The notes under the pieces were generated by a model that searched no databases, had not been told where the DNA came from, and was given only the letters and a program-made list of their open reading frames with translations. From Tabrizicola_A sp044377735 (GTDB taxonomy: Bacteria; Pseudomonadota; Alphaproteobacteria; Rhodobacterales; Rhodobacteraceae): a DNA stretch of 29,721 bases. Positions 14,335-22,659 of this stretch are shown here, piece after piece. The stretch spans positions 1 through 29,721 of the forward strand of contig JBILYK010000042.1 in NCBI GenBank assembly GCA_044377735.1, written 5' to 3'. Each line of letters opens with the position of its first letter. Positions within the stretch are counted from its first letter, which is position 1. A program made the translations under genes and the position numbers.

Positions 14335-15028
14335 GCCCGATCTCTCCACGCTTCGGTAATCGCTCCAGCCGCCATGCCCACCGCTGCGCCAACCAAGAGC
14401 CCGGTGCCATAGGGCATGGCCCACAGCATCAGCGTCACGCCGACCGACACCGCCATGGCCACCGCATGGGGCAAGGTGGTCAGCATGGCCGCTGTCATGC
14501 CGATGAAGGTGATGGGCATCGCAAAATCGAGCCCCAACTGTCTGGCACAGCCCGGCCAAGATGCGCCCCCATCGCGGTGGAGACGTTCCAGACCGCAGTG
14601 ATCGGCACGACGGTGCCGAAGAAATAGGCCACCTTCTCGGACACCGTCAGGCTACGGTGCTTTTCAAACTCGGCCAATGACAGGGCAAAGCTTTGATCAA
14701 CAAGGAAATATGCGATGGTGGCGCGGATTCCCAAGGGGGCACCACCCAAATGCGGGGTCAACGCGACCGAATACATCATCATCCGCAGATTCACGGCAAG
14801 GCCGGTAGCCAAGATCACCAAGACCGGCGCCTGATCCTGCATCAGCTGCAAGGCCGCCAGTTGGCTGGCCCCGGCAAACACCACGATGGAAAAGATCTGC
14901 GTCTCCCACGGGCCAAGGCCCGCTTCGACGCACAAGACGCCAAACAGCATTGCAAAGGGCACGATGACCACGAAAAAAGGCAGCGCATGGGCGGCACCTT
15001 TGTAAAAGGCCTTTCGGGTCTGGGGCAT
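14331..15028 (-). pseudogene. azlC: AzlC family branched-chain amino acid exporter, broken by a one-base frameshift
   Basis: The first 165 codons give a normal AzlC N-terminus (AHALPFFVVIVPFAMLFGVL, then FAGASQLAALQLM and TAVWNVSTAMGAHLGRAVPDSW). The frame then shifts and stops at 14495. The missing C-terminal part continues in the next frame as GLDFAMPITFIGMTAAMLTT to 14331. Adding one C to the run CCCC at 14532-14535 (plus strand) joins both parts into one protein of about 232 residues, the usual family length. The downstream half still has sensible transmembrane segments without stops, so the break is recent or is a base-calling error in a homopolymer. The start is the ATG at 15028; a TTG at 15040 is also possible. 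Confidence 0.88.
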
Positions 15029-15076
15029 GGGTTTAGGCAATCCGGGGGCAATCCGCTTGTCGAACGCGTGCCTTGG

Positions 15077-15095
15077 GCTTACGGCTTTCGTAAGC
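15077..15095. promoter_or_regulatory. Inverted repeat between azlC and mobA
   Basis: GCTTACG and CGTAAGC form a perfect 7-base inverted repeat around GCTTT in the 83-base divergent gap, ending 16 bases before the mobA start. It could be an operator or a leader hairpin. Confidence 0.35.
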
Positions 15096-15111
15096 GAAGG
15101 GAAAGGGCCGG

Positions 15112-15708
15112 ATGCGGATCTTTGGGGTGATCCTTGCGGGCGGACAAGGCCAGCGCATGGGCGGGGTGGACAAGGCGCTGCTGCAATTGGCCGGTTTGCC
15201 TTTGCTGTCCCATGTTATCGCGCGGCTGGAGCCGCAAGTGGAACGGCTGGCGCTTTCGGCCAATGGAGATGCCGTGCGCTTTGCGCGCTTTGGCCTGCCG
15301 GTGCTGCCCGACGGGCCGGGTGCGGGGCCTTTGGCCGGGGTTCTGGCGGCGCTGCGTTGGGCAGTGCCTTTGGGCGCAACGGCAGTTGTGTCAGCGCCGG
15401 TGGATGGTCCGTTCCTGCCCGGTGACCTATGTCCGCGCCTATGTCTGGCGGCTGAAAGTGCCGCCGAGGGGCTGGCCGTGGCGCGGGCGGGCGGACGGTT
15501 GCATCCGACCTTTGCGCTGTGGCCCGTGGGCTTGGTCGGACCTTTGGCCGCGTTTCTGGCGTCAGGTGCCAAGCCCAAGGTGATGGATTTCCTGGCCGCC
15601 CATGGCGCAACCGAGGCGCACTTTGCCGAAGGTTCGGGGTTTGACAACCTTAACACGCCCGAGGATCTGGCCCGCGCCGAGGCAGCCTTGCGGGGGTCGG
15701 CCGGATGA
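15112..15708 (+). CDS. mobA: Molybdenum cofactor guanylyltransferase
   Basis: Transfers GMP from GTP to Mo-molybdopterin to form the MGD cofactor used by DMSO-reductase-family enzymes. The 198-residue protein has the nucleotide-binding loop LAGGQGQRMGGVDKALL (residues about 8-24), the PDGPGAGPLAGVLAAL stretch, the metal-binding aspartate in SAPVDGPFL and the C-terminal NLNTPEDL. Length and motif order fit MobA. Its stop overlaps the start of the DUF429-like gene (ATGA), making it the first gene of a three-gene coupled unit. No molybdoenzyme gene is in the window. Confidence 0.94.
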   Translation: MRIFGVILAGGQGQRMGGVDKALLQLAGLPLLSHVIARLEPQVERLALSANGDAVRFARFGLPVLPDGPGAGPLAGVLAALRWAVPLGATAVVSAPVDGPFLPGDLCPRLCLAAESAAEGLAVARAGGRLHPTFALWPVGLVGPLAAFLASGAKPKVMDFLAAHGATEAHFAEGSGFDNLNTPEDLARAEAALRGSAG

Positions 15709-16556
15709 GGCCGTTTGACCGGGTGATCGTGGCCGATTGGTCGGCGGCGGGGTCTTTATCACCCGCGCGGCCTTCGGCCAATGCGATCTGGCTGGGGATC
15801 AGCGATGGCGCAGGTACCGAGACGCGATACTTCCGCAGCCGCGCCAGCGCCGAGGCCTATCTGGCCGAGGCTATTGAGGCGTCCCGAGGCCGGCTTTTGA
15901 TCGGGTTCGATTTTCCGATGGGCTATCCTGCGGGCTTTGCCGCGCGCGTGACTGGGGTTCCGACGGCCCGCGCGGTTTGGGACTGGCTTGCGCAGCATCT
16001 CAGAGATGCGCCGGACAACCGCAACACCCGATTTGAAACGGCGGCAGGCATCAACGCTGCCCTTGGCGGCGCGGGCCCCTTTTGGGGCCGACCGGGCAGC
16101 CTGCCCCTGCCCACGCTGCCCGAGACCAAGGCGGTGGATTACGCGGCCCTTGGGCTGGCCGAGCGGCGGCAGGTGGAGACGCTCGTGTTGCGCGCTCAGC
16201 CGGTGTGGAAGCTCTACACCACCGGTGCGGCAGGTGGTCAGGGGCTGGTGGGGCAGCCGATGATCCATCGGCTTTCAGCCCGGCCGGGTGTGGCGGTCTG
16301 GCCCTTCGATCCGGCCGATGCGCCGGTGGTACTGGCCGAGGTTTACCCCTCGCTTCTGGCCCGCGCCGTGGCGGAGGACCCCGCCCCGATCAAGGACGAG
16401 GCGCAGGTGCGGCTCTTGTCGCGCGCGCTGTGGCGGCTGTCGCAGGGCGAGAAGATTGCGCCCCTTTTCGCCACGCCGGAGGGCGCGGTCACAACCGAAG
16501 AGGGTTGGATCTTGGGCGCAGGCCACGAGGCGGCGCTGGAGGAGGCGCTGGGATGA
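15705..16556 (+). CDS. DUF429-like conserved protein coupled to mobA
   Basis: A 283-residue soluble protein. It opens with the strand FDRVIVADWSAAG and later has GRLLIGFDFPMGYPAGFA. These two Asp-bearing strands suggest an RNase-H-like fold, as in DUF429 proteins. Other conserved-looking stretches are NRNTRFETAAGINAAL, PVWKLYTTGAAGGQGLVG and VVLAEVYPSLLA. Homologues beside mobA are often labelled molybdopterin guanine dinucleotide synthesis proteins, a label that rests on position. It overlaps mobA and the GNAT gene by four bases each. A true role in cofactor synthesis is unproven. Confidence 0.88.
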   Translation: MRPFDRVIVADWSAAGSLSPARPSANAIWLGISDGAGTETRYFRSRASAEAYLAEAIEASRGRLLIGFDFPMGYPAGFAARVTGVPTARAVWDWLAQHLRDAPDNRNTRFETAAGINAALGGAGPFWGRPGSLPLPTLPETKAVDYAALGLAERRQVETLVLRAQPVWKLYTTGAAGGQGLVGQPMIHRLSARPGVAVWPFDPADAPVVLAEVYPSLLARAVAEDPAPIKDEAQVRLLSRALWRLSQGEKIAPLFATPEGAVTTEEGWILGAGHEAALEEALG

Positions 16557-17143
16557 CGCATCGCATCACCGTCTCGCTGGGCCTGCCCTCCTCGCTGCGC
16601 GATCAGGCGGTGTTGATCTATTGGCAGGCCTTTGGCGGCAAGCTGGGCCGGGTCATGGGTCCAGATGCGCGCGCCCAAGCGTTTTTGGCACGGGTGATGC
16701 GGGCCGATCATGTGCTGGTAGCGCGCGATGAGACCGGGGCGCTATTGGGGCTGGCCGGGTTCAAGACGCCGCAGGGCAGCTTTGCGGGCGGTAGTTGGGC
16801 CGATATGCAGGAAGTTTATGGGCTGGCGGGGGTGGTCTGGCGTCTGCCACTTTTGGCGCTGTTGTCGCGCGAGGTGGACAATAACCGCTTCCTTCTGGAC
16901 GGCATCTGCGTGGCCCCGGCTTCGCGTGGGCTGGGGGTGGGGTCAGCCCTGATGGCCGCGATCGAAGATGAGGCGCGGGCACGCGGGTATGCCTATGTGC
17001 GGCTGGATGTCATCGACACCAACTGGCGAGCCCGCGCGCTGTATGAGCGGTTGGGGTATATGCGCGTCAATAGAGTGCCCTTGGGGCCCCTGCGCCATGT
17101 CTTCGGATTTGACGCGGCGGTGACCATGGTAAAGTCGGTTTAG
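16553..17143 (+). CDS. GNAT-family N-acetyltransferase
   Basis: A 196-residue acetyl-CoA-dependent acetyltransferase. The acetyl-CoA loop is RGLGVGSALM, after the strand FLLDGICVAP. Motif B is YVRLDVIDTNWRARALYERLGY, a standard GNAT ending. The N-terminal half (1-110) is less conserved and includes a stretch of hydrophobic residues (LAGVVWRLPLLALL). The ATG at 16553 overlaps the TGA of the DUF429-like gene. The frame stays open upstream to 16082, but this is antisense-free overlap with the neighbour and not an N-terminal extension. Substrate unknown. It is the last gene of the mobA unit and is followed by a large inverted repeat. Confidence 0.9.
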   Translation: MTHRITVSLGLPSSLRDQAVLIYWQAFGGKLGRVMGPDARAQAFLARVMRADHVLVARDETGALLGLAGFKTPQGSFAGGSWADMQEVYGLAGVVWRLPLLALLSREVDNNRFLLDGICVAPASRGLGVGSALMAAIEDEARARGYAYVRLDVIDTNWRARALYERLGYMRVNRVPLGPLRHVFGFDAAVTMVKSV

Positions 17144-17166
17144 CCGCCTAAAGGCTCTGCTCACCA

Positions 17167-17295
17167 AAGCCCCCCACCCCATCCCTCCCCACAAGGGGGA
17201 GGGGGCCGTTTATCCAATGAGGCAGGAGCGGGAGGTCGGTCAAAGTGGCACCTCCCCTCCCCCTCGTGGCGAGGGGCAGGGGGTGGGGGGGCCTT
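17167..17295. repeat. Large GC-rich inverted repeat between convergent genes
   Basis: The left arm starts near 17167 (AGCCCCCCACCCC, then CCTCCCCACAAGGGGGAGG). The right arm ends near 17295 and is its imperfect reverse complement (CCTCCCCCTCGTGGCGAGG, then GGGGGTGGGGGGGCC). Each arm can also fold alone. About 45 bases separate the arms. It lies between the GNAT gene (+) and the membrane protein gene (-), where it can end transcription from both sides. The form suggests a mobile REP/MITE-like family; copy number cannot be judged here. Confidence 0.7.
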
Positions 17296-17304
17296 CAAGG
17301 GGCC

Positions 17305-18351
17305 CTAGTCGAACACCCCGGTCACACGGCCCAAAAGCATAAAGGCGCGCACGGTTCGGGTTTCAGAAAGATCCGTCAACTCGCTGTCGGTGGCGACTTT
17401 TTCGAATTCGAGAAACACCTTGTCAAAGCTGCGCAGGAAATGATGGACCGCATCTTTGAAGATCGCATCCTCGCGCAGCCGACCCGCCGCCAGTGCCAGC
17501 GAGGCGCGGTCACGCACCCCACCCAAGGCCGCGATGCCGCGCCCGCGTTCACCCATCGCAAAGCGCCGCCAGATTTCAGGCCGGGCGCGGTCGGGCTTGA
17601 GGTCATCCATATAGATGCCCTCTTGGCTTAGGAGTGTCAGCACATCCTGCGCCGCGCGGATTAGCTTGGCGACGTTGCGATCCTCCAGAGCGGCACGAAG
17701 GGTGCGGAAACCTTCCTTGTCGTCGGGGTTTTCAGGAAACTGCAGCGCGCGAATGAAATCCGCGTTCGATAAGGGCGGGCGCAGGGCCTCGGCCGGGGTA
17801 CCAAGTGCCAGGGCAGGCTGTTCAGCGGTCAGATCGGGCTGCGGGGTGGCCATGGCCGCCTTGCGATCGGCCGAGGGCTGCACCAGTGCCGTATCGCGCC
17901 GCGAGGTGAAGGTGGCCAGCGCCGTTTCGGTTTGCCGCGCGGTCAGGGCGATTTCGTTGATCTTGCGTTCGACCGAGGGTTTGATGCCGCCCTGCTGGGT
18001 CGCAAGATAGGTGCTGCGCATGGCGTCGACTGTGGCCTGCAGCCGCGCCGCCTCATGCCGCAGGCTGCGGACTGACCGCAGAGTTACCGCGGCCACCCAG
18101 ATCAGGGCCAAGGGCAGGAACACAACCAAAAGCGTCAACACAAGACCAAGTGGTGCCACATCGGGCGGCGCTTTCCAGATATAGGCGACCACCGCCGATA
18201 CCCAGACCACACAAAGGCCAATCGCCACCCATTCTGGGGAGGCCAGCCGTGGTTCAGTCCCACGGGATGCATAAAGCCCAAGCTCCATCTGCCGCTGCTC
18301 AAACGCACGCGCCTCGGGGTCTCGGGGGTGCTGGATGTCCTTGTTAGGCAT
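17305..18351 (-). CDS. Conserved two-helix membrane protein, unknown function
   Basis: A 348-residue protein. Residues 1-40 are polar and charged. Two transmembrane segments follow (about 41-59 and 67-90). Then comes a charged helical part (about 91-160) with heptad-like spacing, suggesting a coiled coil. A Pro/Ala-rich linker (about 165-205) leads to a C-terminal helical domain (about 210-348) with SNADFIRALQFPENPDDKEGF and REDAIFKDAVHHFLRSFDKV. I do not recognise a named domain, though similar proteins are familiar next to greA in related bacteria. The start is the ATG at 18351; the frame extends to 18483 through the greA 3' end. Confidence 0.85.
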   Translation of the reverse strand: MPNKDIQHPRDPEARAFEQRQMELGLYASRGTEPRLASPEWVAIGLCVVWVSAVVAYIWKAPPDVAPLGLVLTLLVVFLPLALIWVAAVTLRSVRSLRHEAARLQATVDAMRSTYLATQQGGIKPSVERKINEIALTARQTETALATFTSRRDTALVQPSADRKAAMATPQPDLTAEQPALALGTPAEALRPPLSNADFIRALQFPENPDDKEGFRTLRAALEDRNVAKLIRAAQDVLTLLSQEGIYMDDLKPDRARPEIWRRFAMGERGRGIAALGGVRDRASLALAAGRLREDAIFKDAVHHFLRSFDKVFLEFEKVATDSELTDLSETRTVRAFMLLGRVTGVFD

Positions 18352-18397
18352 CGTCACTCGCTGGTTTGGTCGGCATTTGGGGGGCAGCCCCCAGACT

Positions 18398-18868
18398 TTA
18401 AATGTAACGGATTGAAAGAATTTCGTAACTGCGATTGCCGCCGGGTGTCTTGACCTCGACAGAATCACCCTCGTCCTTGCCAATCAGAGCGCGGGCCAAG
18501 GGCGAACGGATGTTCAACTTTCCCGCCTCGATATCGGCCTCGGTCTCTCCGACGATTTGATAGGTTTTCTCCTCGTCGCTGTCCTCGTCGACGATGGTTA
18601 TCGTCGCCCCGAATTTGATGGTCCCAGACAGTCGGGTGGGATCGATCACTTCGGCCAAGGACAAAATGCCCTCAAGCTCTTTGATGCGGCCTTCGATGAA
18701 GCTCTGTTTCTCGCGCGCCGAATGGTATTCCGCGTTTTCCGACAAATCGCCATGCTCGCGCGCTTCCGCGATGGCGCGGATGATGGCGGGGCGCTCCACG
18801 CTTTTCAGCTGCTTCAATTCTTCGTCCAATGCGACGAAGCCGGCGCGTGTCATCGGAATCTTTTCCAT
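18398..18868 (-). CDS. greA: Transcript cleavage factor GreA
   Basis: Binds in the secondary channel of RNA polymerase and stimulates cleavage of backtracked transcripts. The 156-residue protein has the N-terminal coiled coil with the acidic tip EAREHGDLSENAEYHSAREK, where D41 and E44 position the catalytic magnesium. The C-terminal FKBP-like domain contains FGATITIVDEDSDEEKTYQIVG and the conserved SPLARALIGK. The start is the ATG at 18868 (MEKIPMTRAGF, the usual family opening), although AAAAGG lies only 3 bases before it; a GTG at 18880 is an alternative. The gene for the two-helix membrane protein follows after 46 bases. Confidence 0.96.
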   Translation of the reverse strand: MEKIPMTRAGFVALDEELKQLKSVERPAIIRAIAEAREHGDLSENAEYHSAREKQSFIEGRIKELEGILSLAEVIDPTRLSGTIKFGATITIVDEDSDEEKTYQIVGETEADIEAGKLNIRSPLARALIGKDEGDSVEVKTPGGNRSYEILSIRYI

Positions 18869-19138
18869 GGGCCTTTTCACATAAATGACAAGGCCACAGT
18901 CCGGGTGCGGACCATGACCTTGGGAAACCTACTTGGCCAACAGAACCCGAAGGCGCACCAAATGCAAGGGGGAATGGCGCGAATGGGCGTCATGGCGTCG
19001 GGGCGGGTCAAGCGGGCACGACAGAAAGTTTCCCTCATGCGGCAATATCTAAACAGGATGTTGCGTCATGGTTGACCTTGGCCAGTCCAAAGGGCAAACA
19101 CAGGCGCAGCGAAAAAGCCGGGAACCGAAGAGGAAGCC
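18869..19138. other. Divergent intergenic region between greA and the ETF-QO gene
   Basis: These 270 bases hold the starts of two divergent transcripts. I find no open frame with a ribosome site, no strong hairpin and no convincing -35/-10 pair. TATCTA near 19047 is a weak -10 candidate for the plus strand. Confidence 0.4.
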
Positions 19139-20788
19139 ATGACCGAAATCGTGCGCGAAACGATGGAATATGACGTTGTGATCGTGGGCGCGGGGCCGTC
19201 CGGCCTGTCGGCGGCGATCCGGCTGAAGCAGATCAACCCCGAGCTGTCGGTGGTGATCCTTGAAAAAGGCTCTGAGGTTGGCGCGCATATCCTGTCGGGG
19301 GCCGTGCTGGACCCCTCGGGTCTGGACGCGCTGCTGCCCGATTGGCGTGAAATGGGGGCGCCGATCAAGACCGAGGTGGTCGAGGATAACTTCTATATCC
19401 TTGGGCCAGCCGGACAGCTGCGCATCCCGAATTTCCCGATGCCGCCTTTGATGAACAACCACGGCAATTACATCGTCTCGATGGCCAATGTCTGCCGTTG
19501 GCTGGCGGGCAAGGCCGAAGAGCTGGGCGTCGAAATTTTCCCCGGCATGGCCTGCAGCGAGATCGTCTATGGCGACAAGGGCGAAGTGCGCGGTGTCGTC
19601 GCGGGCGAGTTTGGTCTGGGCCCTGATGGCAAGCCGGGTCCGAGCTATGAGCCGGGCATGGTGCTGGCCGGGAAATATGTGTTCCTGAGCGAAGGCGTGC
19701 GCGGGAGCCTGTCGAAAGAGGTCATCGCCAAATATGATCTGTCGGCCGGCAAATGCCCGCAGAAGTTCGGCCTTGGCATGAAAGAAATCTGGGAGATTGA
19801 CCCGGCCAAGCACAAGCTCGGCACCGTCACCCATACGATGGGCTGGCCCTTGGGCAGCAATGCGGGTGGCGGGTCGTTCATCTATCACATTGAAGGCAAT
19901 CAGGTTTATGTCGGCTTCGTGGTGCACCTGAACTACGAGAACCCGCACCTCTACCCCTACATGGAGTTCCAGCGATTCAAGCATCACCCGATGGTGGCCG
20001 AACTCCTGAAGGGCGGCAAGCGTGTGGCTTACGGCGCACGGGCGATTTCCGAGGGCGGCTGGCAGTCGATACCGAAAATGGTGGCACCGGGTGTGGCCCT
20101 CTTGGGTTGCTCGGCGGGCCTCGTGAACGTGCCGCGGATCAAGGGCAACCATAACGCCATGCTGTCAGGCATTGCGGCGGCTGAAGCGGGGGCCAAGGCC
20201 ATTGCGGCGGGTCGCGCCAGCGATGAGCTGAACGATTACGAGACGGCCGTTCGCATCGGCCCGATTGGCAAGGACCTGAAGAAGGTTCGCAACGTCAAAC
20301 CGCTGTGGTCCAAGTATGGCCTCATTGCCAGCCTGACCTTGGGCGGGGCCGATATGTGGGCCAATACCTTTGGCATGACCATTCTGGGCACGCTGCGCCA
20401 CGGCAAGAACGACGCCAAGGCGACCGGCAAAGCCAAGGATTTCGCGCCCATCGACTATCCGAAACCCGATGGCGTTCTGTCGTTCGACCGGCTTACCAAT
20501 GTGGCGTTTTCCTTCACCAACCACGATGAAAACCAGCCCGCCCATCTGCGTCTGAAGGATGCCTCAGTGCCGATTCTGGTGAACCTGCCCGAATATGCCG
20601 AACCCGCGCAGCGCTATTGCCCGGCGGGTGTTTATGAGGTGATCGCCGAAGAGGGCAAAGAGCCGCGCTTCCAGATCAACTTTCAAAACTGCGTGCATTG
20701 CAAAACCTGCGACATCAAAGATCCGTCGCAAAACATCACATGGACCACGCCGATGGGCGGCGGCGGACCGAACTACCCGAACATGTGA
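19139..20788 (+). CDS. Electron transfer flavoprotein-ubiquinone oxidoreductase
   Basis: A 549-residue inner-membrane-associated flavoprotein that moves electrons from ETF to ubiquinone. The FAD site is VVIVGAGPSGLSAAIRLKQ at the N-terminus. The ubiquinone/membrane region and the second FAD stretch LLGCSAGLVNVPRIKGNHNA follow. The 4Fe-4S cluster ligands are C494 (RYCPAG) and C518, C521 and C524 in NCVHCKTCDIKDPSQNI. All are present. It is usually a single-copy gene in this group. It can serve the acyl-CoA dehydrogenase encoded upstream in the window. The start is the ATG at 19139, preceded by AGAGGAAG. Confidence 0.96.
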   Translation: MTEIVRETMEYDVVIVGAGPSGLSAAIRLKQINPELSVVILEKGSEVGAHILSGAVLDPSGLDALLPDWREMGAPIKTEVVEDNFYILGPAGQLRIPNFPMPPLMNNHGNYIVSMANVCRWLAGKAEELGVEIFPGMACSEIVYGDKGEVRGVVAGEFGLGPDGKPGPSYEPGMVLAGKYVFLSEGVRGSLSKEVIAKYDLSAGKCPQKFGLGMKEIWEIDPAKHKLGTVTHTMGWPLGSNAGGGSFIYHIEGNQVYVGFVVHLNYENPHLYPYMEFQRFKHHPMVAELLKGGKRVAYGARAISEGGWQSIPKMVAPGVALLGCSAGLVNVPRIKGNHNAMLSGIAAAEAGAKAIAAGRASDELNDYETAVRIGPIGKDLKKVRNVKPLWSKYGLIASLTLGGADMWANTFGMTILGTLRHGKNDAKATGKAKDFAPIDYPKPDGVLSFDRLTNVAFSFTNHDENQPAHLRLKDASVPILVNLPEYAEPAQRYCPAGVYEVIAEEGKEPRFQINFQNCVHCKTCDIKDPSQNITWTTPMGGGGPNYPNM

Positions 20789-20818
20789 TCGCTGGACGGC
20801 GGAATTTCTGACAAATTC

Positions 20819-20860
20819 ATGCGGGCCGGGGGAACTATCCCCCGGCCCGCATTGCTTTTG
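20819..20860 (+). terminator. Strong intrinsic terminator after the ETF-QO gene
   Basis: ATGCGGGCCGGGGGA pairs perfectly with its complement at 20838-20852, forming a 15-base-pair stem around ACTA. The sequence TGCTTTT follows. This is the clearest intrinsic terminator in the window. Confidence 0.88.
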
Positions 20861-20907
20861 TCGGCCCGTCTCACTAGCTATTTGGCAATCCAACAAGGAG
20901 CCTGCCC

Positions 20908-22659
20908 ATGCCATCGCCCGCGCCCAAGGTGCTTCGCCCTGTGTTCGGCCCGGTTCTGATGGCCCTGTGCCTTGGACTGGGGTTTCCGATGCTGGCACAA
21001 GAGACCGACCCGGTCGAGACAGTCGCAGGCGATGCCGGGGCCTTCTTGGCCGCGCGGGCGGCGGCCGCTGAGTCTGACCATACTGCTGCCGCAGATTGGT
21101 TTGCCCGCGCGCTGGTCAGCGATGCGAAAAATCCAGGTCTGCTGGAAGGCGCGATCTTGGCCAATATAGGGCTGGGCGAGTGGGGTCCTGCGGCCAATAT
21201 GGCGCGGACGCTGCAAGACGCTGATGCATCGTCGCAGGCCGGATATCTGGCACTTTTGATCGAGGCGATCCAGGCCGAAGACTATGAAGATGTGCTGGAA
21301 AAGAGCCGCGATGGAGTCGCCAATGGTGCGCTTCTTGATGTGCTTGTGACGGCTTGGGCGCAGGTTGGGCTGGGCCGCATGTCTGAGGCGACCGCGACAC
21401 TTGACGGTTTGTCCAACGCCCAAGGCATGGCAACCTTCGGGATGTATCACAAGGCCTTGGCCTTGGCCTCGGCAGGGGACTACGAGGGCGCGCATGGGAT
21501 CCTGTCCGATCCCAATCAGGGCGCCCTGCAGGCGCTGCGGCGCGCTATACTGGCGCATGCTCGCATCTTGTCGCAGCTGGAGCGCAACGCCGAAGCGCTG
21601 GCGCTATTGGATGCCAGCTTTGTTGGCGAACCAGACCCCGAACTGGAAGAGTTGCGCCTTAGGCTTGCGGCGGGCGAACCGGTGCCGTTCGACAGTGTCA
21701 CCAGCGCCAAGGAAGGCTTGGCCGAAGTCTTCTACACCGTCGCCATGGCCCTTGGGCAGGACGGTGACATCACCCATACGTTGATCTATGCCCGCGCCGC
21801 GCAGGCGTTGCGGCCCAATCAGGATGACACCGCCCTCTTGGTGGCCGGGCTTTTAGAAGAGCAAGGACAGCATGATCTTGCGATCGAGGTCTATGCCACG
21901 GTTCCCGCGACAAGCCCAGCGTTCCACACCGCCGAAATCGGGCGTGCAGAGGCGACCCGGTCCGCAGGTCGCACCGAAGCGGCAATTGAGATCCTGCAGG
22001 GTCTTGCCCGCGCAAAACCTGATCTCTTGGTCGCCCATATCGCGCTGGCCGATGCCTATCGCCGCGATGAACGCTTTGCCGAGGCGCGGGATGTCTACAC
22101 CACCGCCATCAATCTTTTGGACACCCCGCGCCCCGAGAACTGGGGACTCTTTTTCAGCCGCGGCATCTGTGCCGAGCGTCTTGGCGACTTTGACGGCACT
22201 GTGGCCGACATGCGTGAGGCGCTACGGCTGAACCCCGAACAACCGCAGGTTTTGAATTACCTTGGCTACAGCTTCGTTGACCGTGGCAAAAACCTGCAAG
22301 AGGCGCTGTCGATGATCGAACGCGCCGTCGCCCGCGAACCGGGGTCGGGCTATATCATCGACAGTCTGGCTTGGGCCTATTACCGGCTGGGCCGTTATCA
22401 GGATGCGGTCGAACCGATGGAGCGCGCATCACTGTTGGAGCCTGTTGATCCGATTGTCACCGACCATCTGGGCGATATCTATTGGGCCGTGGGCCGCACG
22501 CGCGAGGCCGAGTTCCAGTGGCACCGCGCGCTGTCCTATGGGCCAACCGAAAAGGACGCCACCCGGATTCGCCGTAAGCTGGAAATCGGGCTGGACGCCG
22601 TGCTCGACGAAGAAGGGGCACCGCCCATTGCCCCGGTCGAGGCCAAGGCTGATCCGTGA
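20908..22659 (+). CDS. Secreted tetratricopeptide-repeat protein
   Basis: A 583-residue exported protein. The signal peptide covers residues 1-30, with probable cleavage after MLA. The rest is alpha-solenoid with many TPR-like helical pairs (for example AADWFARALVSDAKNPGLLEG, RARAAQALRP-like units and LSMIERAVAREPGSGYIIDSLAW). The last units, around LGYSFVDRG and AYYRLGRYQDAVEPMERA, are canonical. It probably acts as a periplasmic scaffold. The family is widespread in Rhodobacteraceae, where it precedes ispE, but a partner is not known to me. AAGGAG lies 8 bases before the ATG. Its stop overlaps the ispE GTG start. Confidence 0.9.
   Translation: MPSPAPKVLRPVFGPVLMALCLGLGFPMLAQETDPVETVAGDAGAFLAARAAAAESDHTAAADWFARALVSDAKNPGLLEGAILANIGLGEWGPAANMARTLQDADASSQAGYLALLIEAIQAEDYEDVLEKSRDGVANGALLDVLVTAWAQVGLGRMSEATATLDGLSNAQGMATFGMYHKALALASAGDYEGAHGILSDPNQGALQALRRAILAHARILSQLERNAEALALLDASFVGEPDPELEELRLRLAAGEPVPFDSVTSAKEGLAEVFYTVAMALGQDGDITHTLIYARAAQALRPNQDDTALLVAGLLEEQGQHDLAIEVYATVPATSPAFHTAEIGRAEATRSAGRTEAAIEILQGLARAKPDLLVAHIALADAYRRDERFAEARDVYTTAINLLDTPRPENWGLFFSRGICAERLGDFDGTVADMREALRLNPEQPQVLNYLGYSFVDRGKNLQEALSMIERAVAREPGSGYIIDSLAWAYYRLGRYQDAVEPMERASLLEPVDPIVTDHLGDIYWAVGRTREAEFQWHRALSYGPTEKDATRIRRKLEIGLDAVLDEEGAPPIAPVEAKADP

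Noticed and set aside
16082..16552. In-frame upstream extension of the GNAT protein
   Set aside because: It runs inside the DUF429-like gene in another frame and is Gly/Arg/Ala-rich; the ATG at 16553 overlaps the upstream stop in the usual coupled manner.
19049..20152. Minus-strand open frame of 367 codons
   Set aside because: Antisense of the ETF-QO gene; no motif and no ribosome site.
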